From the NCBI GenBank assembly GCA_934777435.1, contig CAKVNK010000001.1:372001-436000 (forward strand): a stretch of 64,000 nt of DNA, in the 5' to 3' direction. The position numbers were made by a program, and so were the translations under genes. The notes under the pieces were generated by a model. The model did not search any database. It saw nothing but the letters and a program-made list of their open reading frames with translations, and was not told where the DNA came from. Origin of the DNA: an uncultured Clostridia bacterium (lineage in GTDB: Bacteria; Bacillota; Clostridia; Christensenellales; UBA1242). Shown here one piece after another: positions 1 to 9,312 of this stretch. Every line of letters begins with the position of its first letter. The first letter of the stretch is position 1.

Positions 1-3000
1 TGCATAAACGTCATATTCAATGTTTCCGCTTTTGCCTACAAATTCAAGGTTGATTCCGTTTTGAGTTTGCACGGTTGTTTTTAATGCATCACTATTTGAA
101 GTGTACCAAACAACATTTGCAGATTTCACATACAAAGTTGCCTTTTTATCTTCAAAGTCTGCTTCGCTGGTTATTGTAATTGTTGAGCCGTCAACTAAAT
201 AATAGAGTTCAGTTTCGCTGTATGAAGCAGAGTCAGCAACTTTAACTAACTCGCTACCAATTTTATAGTTTTCCACATCTTGCACTTGTGGTTGAACATA
301 ATTCCACAATGTGTTGTTCGACATGCTAACTTCTAAATTAGCACCACTGTCTGACTTATCATACGCACCAAGCAAACTGTTCCAATAGCCATTAACAAAG
401 GTGTGATTGAGTTTGATTTGGTCTTTTTTAATTTCTTCATAAGCAAAGAAACGAATTTTAATTATGCCAGATTCAGTTATACCACCTTTTGTGATGATAT
501 TTACAAAATTTTGCTTTCTAACCTTTATTGAAAGTTCAATATAAGCCAATTTGCCCTCAAACACGCTACCTTGCACAAATGAAAGCAGTGCTTTATTGTT
601 TGCCAAAGTGAGTGTTGCATATTCTTGCACATCTGCTTCAAGGTCTGGTTCTTCTGGGTTCAAACTATCATTAACAACATTAATTTCAAAGTTATAGCCA
701 GAAATATAATCGGTTGTGAATTGTGAAGGAAGTTCCACACCAACCACAATCGCATTAGTTCTGTCAGCTTTAACAATGTAGTCAGCATTATATGATGAAT
801 ACAATTTTTTGCCGTCAGCAAGATTGTTTGCAATCAAAACCGGGTTTTCTTCAACATTTACCGTGATTTCTTCGTCTGTTAATTCTTCATAAACAAAACA
901 ACTGAATTCAAACACAGTTTCATCAGCATAACTGATTATAATTTGATAATATCCAACATCTGTGATAGGCAAATTATCTTGCCACTCAAAGCCAAATATT
1001 ACCGCATTGTTTGGGTTACCACCAATAATATCATAAGCAAAGTTGATTTCTGTTTTTGCGTTTGTTAAATCTAAATTACCTTTTATGTTTTGCAACAATT
1101 TAACTGGGTGATTTTGCCCACCAATAACCTTAATGTTAAAGTTTGCTGTGCTGATTGCTTTGTTTTTGTCGCCTTTAATGTTGGTAAGGAAGAACACATT
1201 GTTATCTCTGTTTGCACGATTTATGTAAACTTGTGTGATTGAAGTTGTATCGTCCAAAGTTGTAACATTATCTGTTTCAGCACCTTTTGTTAACACACCG
1301 GCAAACACATCAACTGATTGTATGCCTTCTTTATGGTTAAATTGTAAAGTTGCTTTGGTTGGTTCAATGTTTTTTAAATATTCCAATTCACCACTATAAT
1401 AGTTTTCAACTTCACAATTAAGTTGCCAATCGTTAGCATTTGTGGATATTTCTGTATACTTAATTTGCACACGTTTTAAATCTTCTTGATAAAGCACTGG
1501 TTCTGACACTGCCATACCAGTTGCTTTATCAATTTCAAACCTAATAGGTCTGCCACCAATATGAAATTGAAGCAAATATCTGTTTGAAGCATATGCAGAT
1601 TGCAAATTTTCCAGCCCAGACACTGGGTTTGTGCCTGTTGAAGTTGTTGCATCTAAATCACGCACAACGTCAAGCACTGCTGGGGCAACAATGATTTTGA
1701 CATTTTTTAAATCAGCATAAGAGTATTCAACCAAAGGTTTAAATGTAAAGTTTGCACCATATGCACTGTCTGCTGAACGGTAATAGTCATACAAATCTAT
1801 GTTGTAAACATTTTTTGTGCCGTTATTTTGTTGCACTTTGCCTTGCACGCTGATTTCAAAAGAAGTTGGTTTAACATCACACTTAATTTGGACAGTTCTT
1901 TCAGCAATAGGCAAATTACCTTCCACTTTTGGTGTTAAACGAATTGCAATTTTAGCAATATCTGTTGCATAGTCTTTTGCTTCAACAACAACTTGCATTG
2001 TTTGGGTTGTTTCGTTTAAGAACACTTCCAAAAGGTTTTTAAATTGTGCAGACACTTCCCACTCAACATTATAATATTTTTGCAAATATTCAAGCCCAAC
2101 AGTGTTTGTTGTGCCGTCTTCATTTGTTGTAAATGAAACAGTGCCGTTGTTTGAATTTACATATTTTAAATCAAAACCGATATTATTATATTGATAGTTT
2201 TGACCAGTTGCTTGGTTTGTATCCTTTGCAATCAAATGGAAAGGTTGACTCAAATTTAACACACCATCAACTTTATGCGCATCATCAGTGTCAAGCACAA
2301 ACAAATCACTGCTAATAGCACGCACAAAAGTGATTTTTATTGTTTCAGTTGGGTATTCATCAACACTGTCATATCCTTCCATAAATCCAACTGGATAAAT
2401 TGTCACACTATCATTGTGCTTAATGTTGCCATTAAGGATAAGCCCTTGCATAACAGTTGTTTCTTTTTCATCTTTAAAATCTGTTGTTAAAGGCAAAACC
2501 CCAGTTGGCATTGTGCCATTGTTTGCAAGTTTAAAGCCAATTTGGTCTGAGCCATTTTGGCTGATAAGTTTGCTTTGGTCAAAATAATAAATTTCTTCAT
2601 CGGCTGGAATAGCCACAACAAATTCTTTAACTTTTGTTGTTACACTTGTTGCCTTTTTATCCACAACCAAATCAAGTGATGTTGTTTTGCCAGTTGCCAA
2701 ATGTTTAACCACAATTTTGCCACTGCCTTGTTCAACCGCTGTCAAATCAAAAAAGCATTTGTTACCTTCCAAATTTTGGTTGCTTATAACAGCCAAACTT
2801 GCTGGCATGGTTGAAACCAAAACTTCACCGATATGTTTTTCTTTAATACCACTAAATTCAACTGCGATTGTTTGCCTGTCCAAATACTCATTTGCCCTTT
2901 CAGCATCAATCAACAATCTAACTGAATCAATCGATTTCCCACTGTTGGAGCAAAACGACATTTTCAAACCACTATAATCAATTTTGCACGCCGAAAAAAA

Positions 3001-3054
3001 CGCACATACAAAAAATGTTAAAATTAAACAAATTATTCTGCCAGTTTTTTTCAT
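1..3054 (-). CDS. large surface lipoprotein, 3' end outside window
   Basis: The frame is open from an ATG at 3054-3052 to the first base of the window, so about 1018 residues are visible and the C-terminus is missing. The first 23 residues form a lipoprotein signal: a short KK-containing N-region, a hydrophobic core and a lipobox ending FFSAC, with lipidation expected on Cys23. The rest is Thr/Asn/Val-rich beta-type sequence without enzymatic motifs, resembling strings of Ig-like modules in Gram-positive surface proteins. No family is recognised with certainty. It is transcribed divergently from the yabP operon across a 242-bp AT-rich gap. An extracellular adhesive or structural role is inference. 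Confidence 0.8.
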   Translation of the reverse strand, partial: MKKTGRIICLILTFFVCAFFSACKIDYSGLKMSFCSNSGKSIDSVRLLIDAERANEYLDRQTIAVEFSGIKEKHIGEVLVSTMPASLAVISNQNLEGNKCFFDLTAVEQGSGKIVVKHLATGKTTSLDLVVDKKATSVTTKVKEFVVAIPADEEIYYFDQSKLISQNGSDQIGFKLANNGTMPTGVLPLTTDFKDEKETTVMQGLILNGNIKHNDSVTIYPVGFMEGYDSVDEYPTETIKITFVRAISSDLFVLDTDDAHKVDGVLNLSQPFHLIAKDTNQATGQNYQYNNIGFDLKYVNSNNGTVSFTTNEDGTTNTVGLEYLQKYYNVEWEVSAQFKNLLEVFLNETTQTMQVVVEAKDYATDIAKIAIRLTPKVEGNLPIAERTVQIKCDVKPTSFEISVQGKVQQNNGTKNVYNIDLYDYYRSADSAYGANFTFKPLVEYSYADLKNVKIIVAPAVLDVVRDLDATTSTGTNPVSGLENLQSAYASNRYLLQFHIGGRPIRFEIDKATGMAVSEPVLYQEDLKRVQIKYTEISTNANDWQLNCEVENYYSGELEYLKNIEPTKATLQFNHKEGIQSVDVFAGVLTKGAETDNVTTLDDTTSITQVYINRANRDNNVFFLTNIKGDKNKAISTANFNIKVIGGQNHPVKLLQNIKGNLDLTNAKTEINFAYDIIGGNPNNAVIFGFEWQDNLPITDVGYYQIIISYADETVFEFSCFVYEELTDEEITVNVEENPVLIANNLADGKKLYSSYNADYIVKADRTNAIVVGVELPSQFTTDYISGYNFEINVVNDSLNPEEPDLEADVQEYATLTLANNKALLSFVQGSVFEGKLAYIELSIKVRKQNFVNIITKGGITESGIIKIRFFAYEEIKKDQIKLNHTFVNGYWNSLLGAYDKSDSGANLEVSMSNNTLWNYVQPQVQDVENYKIGSELVKVADSASYSETELYYLVDGSTITITSEADFEDKKATLYVKSANVVWYTSNSDALKTTVQTQNGINLEFVGKSGNIEYDVYA

Positions 3055-3296
3055 TTATTCCCCTATTATAATTTAACCTAAATGCAGTAAATTATTTTTA
3101 ATTTTGTTTCTTTAATGATTATAAATTTTTATGGCAAAATTTGTCAAACAATTTGTTTATAAATTATATAAAATAATTTTTTAAATATTATTAAAATATT
3201 TTATTCATATTTTTTGCTAACAAATATTAATTATTTAAAAGTTAATTTTGGCATAATTAAATCGCCAGATAAATATTAATTTTAAAAGGGTGAATT

Positions 3297-3575
3297 ATGG
3301 AACAAAATAAAAATCCAATTTCAAAAGAACAAACAATAAGTTTGGTTAACCGCAAAAATTTGTCAGTATCTGGCGTTAACAAAATAATCAGTTTAAAGCC
3401 TGAACTTATACAGTTAGACACAGTGTTCGGCGGACTTGTTATTACTGGAAGCAGTTTGGAATTAGTTAAACTTGATAACAACATAAACAAGGCAGATATT
3501 GTTGGAGAAGTTAATTGTTTGCGTTTTGTTGAAGGCAAAGATAAACAACCATTTTTTAGGAAATTATTTAAATGA
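3297..3575 (+). CDS. yabP: YabP-family sporulation protein
   Basis: A 92-residue protein of the YabP/YqfC family, small soluble proteins needed for spore cortex formation in Bacillus. The compact all-beta pattern (SLVNRKNLSVSGV near the start, then FGGLVITGSSLEL) and the length fit the family. Position is strong support: the next genes are a YabQ-like membrane protein and a DivIC/FtsB-like protein, the order seen around yabP in many spore formers. The stop overlaps the next start by four bases. An SD-like AAAGGG lies just upstream of the ATG. Expression in the mother cell would be expected from known biology; I could not assign a sigma-E promoter. Confidence 0.85.
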   Translation: MEQNKNPISKEQTISLVNRKNLSVSGVNKIISLKPELIQLDTVFGGLVITGSSLELVKLDNNINKADIVGEVNCLRFVEGKDKQPFFRKLFK

Positions 3576-3943
3576 TATTTGCAACCGTAAATCAATTAAA
3601 TTGTTTTTTAATTTTTTTTAGTTTAGGAATTATTTTTAATTTAATTTTTAATTTAATAAAAATCATTTTTTGTTTAAATTTTTCAAAAAATATCATAAAA
3701 AATATAATTAATTGCATATTTTTTAGTATTTTTTCAATTATTTTTGTGATTTTTATTAATTTTTTTAATTTTGGTTCACTTTCCTTCACTTTAATTTTAG
3801 CCTGCCTTTTGGGTTGGTTTTTGTTTGAAATGTTGGTTAAAAAAACAGTTGTCTTTTTGCAAGCCAAGTGGTATAATGTGTTAAATTTAAAACACAAAAA
3901 AGGAGATATCAAACCACAAAATGAAAGCAAATGCAAAAGTTAA
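3572..3943 (+). CDS. yabQ: YabQ-like spore cortex membrane protein
   Basis: A 123-residue, extremely Ile/Phe/Asn-rich integral membrane protein with about four hydrophobic segments and a short basic Lys/Asn-rich cytoplasmic tail. Sequence similarity to YabQ is hard to judge by eye because the composition is so biased. The assignment rests on its place directly behind yabP (ATGA overlap at 3572-3575) and before the divIC-like gene, plus matching topology. YabQ is required for spore cortex assembly and localises to the forespore outer membrane in Bacillus. The coding sequence runs 23 bp into the next gene. Confidence 0.65.
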   Translation: MIFATVNQLNCFLIFFSLGIIFNLIFNLIKIIFCLNFSKNIIKNIINCIFFSIFSIIFVIFINFFNFGSLSFTLILACLLGWFLFEMLVKKTVVFLQAKWYNVLNLKHKKGDIKPQNESKCKS

Positions 3944-4154
3944 ATCAATCATTGCTTCAGCAATCCTTTTGATTGTTTGTCTAATTATGGTTTCAATTTG
4001 GCAGTTGGTTGCAATCAACAAAAAGCAACGCCAATTAAACGCACAGCAAGCAGAAATTTCACGCCTTAATGATAAACTTAAATATTATGAAGACCACACC
4101 GAATCTGGCCCTTCTGGTGACGGTAGCAATATTACAGCGGAAGGTGAAAACTAA
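3921..4154 (+). CDS. DivIC/FtsB-like septum formation protein
   Basis: A 77-residue bitopic protein: short basic cytoplasmic N-terminus, one transmembrane helix at about residues 9-30, then a coiled coil (NKKQRQLNAQQAEISRLNDK) of the kind that pairs FtsB/DivIC with FtsL in the division septum. The Gly/Ser-rich acidic tail (about 60-77) is probably disordered. It overlaps yabQ by 23 bp and its stop shares a base with the next start. Gene order yabP-yabQ-divIC is the classic arrangement. It is shorter than Bacillus DivIC, and the extracellular part after the coiled coil is reduced. Confidence 0.7.
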   Translation: MKANAKVKSIIASAILLIVCLIMVSIWQLVAINKKQRQLNAQQAEISRLNDKLKYYEDHTESGPSGDGSNITAEGEN

Positions 4155-4708
4155 TGATTATAACAGTAACAGGTAAGCCTTGTAGCGGTAAAGGTGCAGC
4201 AAGCAAAATATTATGTGAAAAATATGGCTTTGATTATCTTTGTGCTGGTGACATTATGCGTGAAGTTGCCGAGCAAGAAGGATATACAAATGTGTTGGAG
4301 TTTCAATTAAACTCACCAAAGGTTAAAAAAGTTGATAAATTTATAGATAACAAAATTGCCGTGATTGGCAAAAAGCGAGCAAAAGATAATCTGCTTATAG
4401 ATAGTCGCCTTGCTTGGCATTTTGTTAAAAAATCATTTAAAGTTTTTGTTGATGTGGATATTGATACAGCATGTGACCGTTTAATTACTGCAAATCGCAA
4501 ACATGAGCAAGCCACATCAAAAGCACATGCAAAACAACTTTTAACAAACAGGTGGGACACTGAAAACGAAAGGTATTTAGAACTTTACAAAACCGACAAC
4601 ACCAATATGCAAAATTATGATTTTGTGATTGATAGCACAAATTTATCACCAGAACAAATGGCAGATATAATTTTTGAAGAATACAAAAAATTTGCCAAAA
4701 ACATATAA
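4154..4708 (+). CDS. cytidylate kinase-like NMP kinase
   Basis: A 184-residue P-loop kinase with the Walker A GKPCSGKG at residues 7-14 directly after the first strand, a CAGDIMR segment after the second strand as in AAA/cytidylate-kinase-like proteins, and a LIDSRLAW strand. It resembles the compact archaeal-type cytidylate kinase family rather than the 225-residue bacterial Cmk. Expected reaction: phosphoryl transfer from ATP to CMP or dCMP. It starts on the stop codon of the divIC-like gene (TAATG), so it is translationally coupled. A strong intrinsic terminator follows at once. Substrate preference cannot be read from the sequence. Confidence 0.7.
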   Translation: MIITVTGKPCSGKGAASKILCEKYGFDYLCAGDIMREVAEQEGYTNVLEFQLNSPKVKKVDKFIDNKIAVIGKKRAKDNLLIDSRLAWHFVKKSFKVFVDVDIDTACDRLITANRKHEQATSKAHAKQLLTNRWDTENERYLELYKTDNTNMQNYDFVIDSTNLSPEQMADIIFEEYKKFAKNI

Positions 4709-4724
4709 AAAACATTAAAAATTT

Positions 4725-4757
4725 AAAAAATATTGCGTTTTTGCAATATTTTTTTTG
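4725..4757 (+). terminator. intrinsic terminator of the yabP operon
   Basis: A 12-bp stem (4725-4736 with 4743-4754) and a 6-nt loop lead into a T-run, just past the stop codon of the kinase gene. Confidence 0.85.
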
Positions 4758-4892
4758 TTATTTTTGTCACTTTTAATAAATTTTATAGTTTTTATGTATA
4801 ACAAAGCAGTTTAAAAATTTTTAAGCATCTTACCTTTTAAATATATTTTTTAATCAACACTTATAAATTCAACACTTTTTTATTATGAGTTT

Positions 4893-5540
4893 TTATCTAT
4901 CTAAATATGGATTTTTAAACCCTGTTTTATTTGTTTGACGTGAACGTGCAATAGCAAATTCATTTGCCGGAATGTTTTGTGTGATTGTACTTCCACCTGC
5001 AATATACGCATTGTCACCAATATTTACTGGTGCAATCAAATTTGTGTTTGAACCAACAAACACATTATCACCCAAAGTTGAACGTTGTTTTATCTTGCCG
5101 TTATAGTTGCAAAAAATCACCCCACAACCAATGTTGCAATTCTTACCAACAGTGGCGTCACCAATGTATGCCAAATGTGCCATTTTGCTTTCACTGCCAA
5201 TTTGTGCATTTTTTATTTCAACAAAATTGCCCACTCTACACTTATCACCTAAGGTTGCTCCACCACGGATATGTGCAAACGGACCAATCGAACAATTTGC
5301 CCCAACAGTACAATCTTCTAAAAATGAAGACTTAACAATAGTTCCTTGCCCCAACTTTGCATGTTGCAAAACACTATTTGAAGTTATCTCGCAGGCATCA
5401 TCAACAACTGTGCCTTGTTTTAAACAAACACTGCTCCAAATTTTTGTGTTTTCCGCCACCACACAATCGTCCGTGATGACAATGTTTTTTTGTTTAAGCA
5501 CTGATTTGCTTATATCTTTTTTGTAAATTATATATTCCAT
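4893..5540 (-). CDS. glucosamine-1-phosphate N-acetyltransferase (GlmU C-terminal domain only)
   Basis: The 215-residue protein corresponds to the left-handed beta-helix acetyltransferase half of GlmU: hexapeptide repeats throughout, then the diagnostic segments GNFVEIKNA, MAHLAYIGDATVG (containing the catalytic His) and FCNYNG, and a GSNTNLIAPV acceptor-side loop. The N-terminal uridylyltransferase (Rossmann) domain with its GTRM motif is absent. The likely reaction is acetyl-CoA plus GlcN-1-P to GlcNAc-1-P in the UDP-GlcNAc pathway, with UDP transfer done by a separate enzyme elsewhere. The gene is monocistronic and divergent from the CPBP protease gene. The start chosen is the first ATG (MEYIIYK). 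Confidence 0.82.
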   Translation of the reverse strand: MEYIIYKKDISKSVLKQKNIVITDDCVVAENTKIWSSVCLKQGTVVDDACEITSNSVLQHAKLGQGTIVKSSFLEDCTVGANCSIGPFAHIRGGATLGDKCRVGNFVEIKNAQIGSESKMAHLAYIGDATVGKNCNIGCGVIFCNYNGKIKQRSTLGDNVFVGSNTNLIAPVNIGDNAYIAGGSTITQNIPANEFAIARSRQTNKTGFKNPYLDR

Positions 5541-5641
5541 ATAGATATATATGCAAGCAGACAGAAAAAAGCGAACACTGTTTTGATTGCTTTTAAGCCC
5601 GAATTTTGTTAAAATATTACAGTTTAAACATCAAGGTAATT

Positions 5642-6517
5642 ATGGAAACAGTTAACACAGAAAAAAGAGAATTAAATGTTAAAGATAGTTCAATAGCATT
5701 TGTTACCAGTTTTTTGCTTGGTCAAGTTATGCTGGTGCTTTTTACTGTGATTTGCATGCTTGTTTTTAAGTTTAGTGGAAATAGTAACAGTTTTAGCGAA
5801 TTTAGTGCCACCGATGTTGGTTATTTAATTTCAGCCATTGTGTTAAACTTTGGCTTTTTGATTATTTATTTTGTCTTACGTCACAACAAGTCAGATAAAA
5901 TTGCTGGTAAAGTTAAACCTTTAAAATTGCTTATGTACGCTGGCATTGCCGTTTTGTGTTATTTTATGCTTTACCCTGTGATTGTAAGTTTTAACCAACT
6001 TTGTCACATAAAAGGCAGTTTGCTTAATATTTCAGGCGTTAGATATGTTTACGCTGTATTTTCTCGTGTGTTGATACCTGCAATTTGTGAAGAATTGATT
6101 TTCCGTGGCATTATGTTTAAAGGTTTGGCAAACAAAAACAAACAACTTGCAATATTAGTTAGTGCAGTTATGTTTAGCATTTTCCATATGTCAAAAGAAC
6201 AACTGCTTTACCCTTTGCTTATGGGTTTGCTGTTTGGGGTTATAATGGCATATGAAAACAACATAATATATTGTATCATTGTGCATGTTATTAATAACAG
6301 TTTGGCACTTGCCGGTCTTGGCTATTATTTCTCACATTGGACATATTATTTGCTTGCAGTGGTACTCTTTGCTATTTTTGTTGGCATTTCAATGTGGTTA
6401 ACATTTAAAGGTACACAAAAATTTAAACTTGAAAAAGAAGAACTTATCTATTTACTTGTTTCACTCGGCATCATGATAGTGTTTTGGGTGCTTATGAATT
6501 TTGTTGCTGTGGCTTAA
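5642..6517 (+). CDS. CPBP-family intramembrane metalloprotease (first of two)
   Basis: A 291-residue polytopic membrane protein with the CPBP (CAAX protease and bacteriocin-processing, Abi) motifs in order: EELIFRG (about residue 155), FSIFHM and the HVINN segment. The two glutamates, two histidines and the Asn expected at the active site are all present. Family members cleave or scaffold within the membrane; in Gram-positives some give bacteriocin self-immunity. The ATG at 5642 is preferred over an upstream in-frame ATG at 5606 because an AAGG lies 5 nt before it and the first 12 codons would be atypical. A paralogue follows at 6691. Confidence 0.85.
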   Translation: METVNTEKRELNVKDSSIAFVTSFLLGQVMLVLFTVICMLVFKFSGNSNSFSEFSATDVGYLISAIVLNFGFLIIYFVLRHNKSDKIAGKVKPLKLLMYAGIAVLCYFMLYPVIVSFNQLCHIKGSLLNISGVRYVYAVFSRVLIPAICEELIFRGIMFKGLANKNKQLAILVSAVMFSIFHMSKEQLLYPLLMGLLFGVIMAYENNIIYCIIVHVINNSLALAGLGYYFSHWTYYLLAVVLFAIFVGISMWLTFKGTQKFKLEKEELIYLLVSLGIMIVFWVLMNFVAVA

Positions 6518-6690
6518 ATATTTCCTAGCCTAACACAAAATTAAACACCGAATTTTAGCAAAACAAACAAACCACAAACAAAAAATTTGACATAGTTTAA
6601 AATATTTGTTAAACCATAAAGATTAGTTTAAAAGGATAGTTGCAAATTTCAACAAATTAAACCAACAAAATAAGGACAAATTAAAACAAA

Positions 6691-7731
6691 ATGAAGAACA
6701 AAAACTTAATCAAAATTGGATTTATATACTTTGTTTCAATCACACTGGTTGCGATTGTTTTTGTGCTTGGCAGTTTCGGGCTTATAACAAATGGTTGGTT
6801 GAGCGCATCTTTAATTCAATGTGTGGTTTTGTTTGGTGTTCCTTTCTTGCTTTACACCATTATGGTAAGCAAAAATGCAAAACAAACTTTTGCCGATACT
6901 GGCTTTAAAAAAATCAATGGCAAAATGATTGTTATTTCAATTTTGCTTGGCGTTGTGTTATATATTATCAACTCTTTTGTTGCATCAACATTTTCTGGGC
7001 TTATCACTTTGCTTGGTTACGAGTCAATCAAACTTGGCACAGTTACTGAAACAATAAGTTACGCAACTCTACTTAAAGAATTGTTGCTTTCATGCTTTTT
7101 ACCTGCCGTTTGTGAAGAGTTTTTACACCGTGGTATTATGCTTTTAGCACACAAAAAGCAAACCAACCCAAGGTATGCTTTGATTATATCTTCACTTTTA
7201 TTTGGTCTTATTCATTTAAACATCAACCAGTTCTTTTACGCCAGCATTTTAGGTGGTTTTATGGGTTACATCGCTTTGGTTAGTGACAGCATTTTCCCAA
7301 GCATGATTGTGCATTTTATGAACAATGCCCTTTCAACATATTTCTATTATGGTTTCTATTTAAAATGGCCTTTTGCAACTTTTGTTAACGATGTTGAAGT
7401 GTTTGTCTCTGGCAATGCTTTCCTATATATTGGTGTTGTAAGCCTTGCTGTTGTGCTAATGCTTTGGATTTATAAGTTGTTAACTAAACAGTTGATGAAA
7501 GAGCGTGCACAAATGGATATTAAAAAGATTATCAACTATCTAAAAGTCAATAGTTTGACTATTGAAGAAGCACAAGAAAAAATCAATCAAGTTAATGAGG
7601 TTCTCAATCAAAGTGAATTATTAAAAAGGCAAAAACAGCACAAAAATATGGCAAGCACTGTGTTTGTTGTGTCCAGCATTGTGTTGGGTGCACTTGTTAC
7701 TATTTCTTCATTTATTTGGGGGTTGATTTAA
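6691..7731 (+). CDS. CPBP-family intramembrane metalloprotease (second of two)
   Basis: A 346-residue membrane protein with the same motif series as its neighbour: EEFLHRGIM (about residue 142), FGLIHL and HFMNNALS. It differs by a C-terminal cytoplasmic segment of about 60 residues (KERAQMDIKKIINYL onward) before a last transmembrane helix, which could bind a partner. The two paralogues are separated by 173 bp and probably arose by duplication. Its TAA overlaps the ATG of rlmH (TAATG), so the two are translationally coupled. A TTGACA at 6587-6592 is a possible -35, but no good -10 follows. The substrate is unknown. Confidence 0.85.
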   Translation: MKNKNLIKIGFIYFVSITLVAIVFVLGSFGLITNGWLSASLIQCVVLFGVPFLLYTIMVSKNAKQTFADTGFKKINGKMIVISILLGVVLYIINSFVASTFSGLITLLGYESIKLGTVTETISYATLLKELLLSCFLPAVCEEFLHRGIMLLAHKKQTNPRYALIISSLLFGLIHLNINQFFYASILGGFMGYIALVSDSIFPSMIVHFMNNALSTYFYYGFYLKWPFATFVNDVEVFVSGNAFLYIGVVSLAVVLMLWIYKLLTKQLMKERAQMDIKKIINYLKVNSLTIEEAQEKINQVNEVLNQSELLKRQKQHKNMASTVFVVSSIVLGALVTISSFIWGLI

Positions 7732-8201
7732 TGCTTAAAATAAATTTGATTGTCATGGGCGATATTAAAGAAAAATACTTGGCCGAAGCCATAGCCGAAT
7801 ACAGCAAACGCATTTCAAGGTTTGCCGAACTTAAAATCATAGAATTAAATGAAAACAACCCAAAATCTGCCAGTCAAAAAGATATTGATTTAGCACTTGA
7901 AAAGGATGCCAAAAGCATTGAAAAACATATAAAGGGCTATGCAATTTGTTTGGATATTGACGCACCGCAATTCACAAGCCCACAATTTGCAAAAAAACTT
8001 AACAATCTTTCACTTCAAACTAGTGAAATATCATTTATTATTGGTGCATCAAATGGCATTGCAGAACGCATTAAGTCAATGTGTAAAGAAAAAATTTCAT
8101 TTTCAAAAATGACCTTTCCACACCAACTTATGCGTGTGATATTTTTAGAGCAACTTTACCGTGCTTTTACAATTAACAACAATATTGCTTATCATAAATA
8201 A
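7731..8201 (+). CDS. rlmH: 23S rRNA pseudouridine-1915 N3-methyltransferase RlmH
   Basis: A 156-residue SPOUT-class methyltransferase. RlmH methylates pseudouridine 1915 in helix 69 of 23S rRNA on assembled ribosomes using SAM. Family marks: KYLAEAIAEYSKRI near the start, the trefoil-knot FIIGASNGI segment, and the C-terminal FPHQLMRVIFLEQLYRAF with YHK as the last residues, exactly the family end. The start is the ATG at 7731, which overlaps the preceding stop and has a GGGGG ribosome-binding site 5 nt or so upstream; a five-codon upstream extension is rejected on these grounds. Confidence 0.95.
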   Translation: MLKINLIVMGDIKEKYLAEAIAEYSKRISRFAELKIIELNENNPKSASQKDIDLALEKDAKSIEKHIKGYAICLDIDAPQFTSPQFAKKLNNLSLQTSEISFIIGASNGIAERIKSMCKEKISFSKMTFPHQLMRVIFLEQLYRAFTINNNIAYHK

Positions 8202-8313
8202 AATTTTTACCACACACAAACCACTCACCAATATTTAAAACATTATTATCTTCAATCCTATTAACATATAAGTTGTTTTAGTCATAAATACTTCTAGTAA
8301 ATTAGGAGAAAAC

Positions 8314-9312
8314 ATGACCTATCAAGAACTTATAGACCGCATTTTACAACTGCAAGACGAAGGATTGGAGATTTTTAATGCAGGTAAATCAACACTTGGC
8401 AAAAATATTTTAGCAACCCATGTTGGAGATTATGATGGCACGCAAATTTTAATTCAAGCCGGCATACATGCACGTGAATACATTACAAGTTTATTGTTAA
8501 TTGAAATGGCACGTGAATTATACCATAATGACCTTGTTAAAAATGGTGGCATATATTTTATATTTTTAGTCAATCCAGACGGTGCACAGATAGTGCTTGA
8601 CGGTATATCAAGTTTACCATGCAATATTACAAGGCAATATTTAACATTAGCAAACAACGGAAGCAACAATTTTAGCCAGTATAAAGCAAATGTAAATTTG
8701 GTTGATTTAAACACAAATTTTGATGCCAACTGGGGAGGTGGAAGCCAAAATGTAACCTGTCCTAGCACACAAAATTTTATAGGGTTTTATCCACAAAGTG
8801 AACGTGAAGTTAATTCTCTTATTGATTTCACATTAAAAACAAAACCAAAGTTAACAATTTCCTATCACAGCAAAGGTGATATTATCTATTATGGCTTTGA
8901 AGGTCAAACAGAACAAGACCGTCAACGTGATTTTGATATAGGCACAGCATTATCAAAAACAACTGGTTATCCACTTGTTTTAACTGAAAACTCAACTGGC
9001 GGTTATAAAGACTGGTGTATTCAAAAACTTACAATTCCAGCCTACACAATCGAAGTAGGAAGTGAAGAGTTGCCACACCCAATAGGTGAAGAAAACCTGC
9101 CTGAAATTTATGCTCAAAACAAAGATGTGCCATTAATTGCACTTAATAAAGCACGTGGATATGCCAATTCAATTGACTTTAAACAACCATATGTGCAAAA
9201 TATGAAGTATGGAAAAATACAATTCACCAATGCAGTTGGCAACAATGCTCGCATACAAAGCAAAGCAGAAAGGCGAAGTTCCAGTTGGCGCAGTTATCGT
9301 AAAAAATGGTAA
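8314..9312 (+). CDS. M14-family zinc carboxypeptidase (gamma-D-Glu-mDAP peptidase-like)
   Basis: The 332-residue protein has the M14 carboxypeptidase catalytic set: HAREY (zinc ligands His and Glu) near residue 52, NPDGAQ, SYHSKGD with the third zinc ligand, and TIEVGSEE with the catalytic Glu near residue 250. Relatives cut gamma-D-Glu-mDAP bonds in peptidoglycan peptides during growth or germination. There is no signal peptide and no LysM domain, so a cytoplasmic muropeptide-recycling role is possible. GGAG lies before the ATG. The last ~35 residues overlap tadA in another frame by 104 bp and look unlike the family, so the natural C-terminus probably lay earlier and a stop was lost. Confidence 0.82.
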   Translation: MTYQELIDRILQLQDEGLEIFNAGKSTLGKNILATHVGDYDGTQILIQAGIHAREYITSLLLIEMARELYHNDLVKNGGIYFIFLVNPDGAQIVLDGISSLPCNITRQYLTLANNGSNNFSQYKANVNLVDLNTNFDANWGGGSQNVTCPSTQNFIGFYPQSEREVNSLIDFTLKTKPKLTISYHSKGDIIYYGFEGQTEQDRQRDFDIGTALSKTTGYPLVLTENSTGGYKDWCIQKLTIPAYTIEVGSEELPHPIGEENLPEIYAQNKDVPLIALNKARGYANSIDFKQPYVQNMKYGKIQFTNAVGNNARIQSKAERRSSSWRSYRKKW

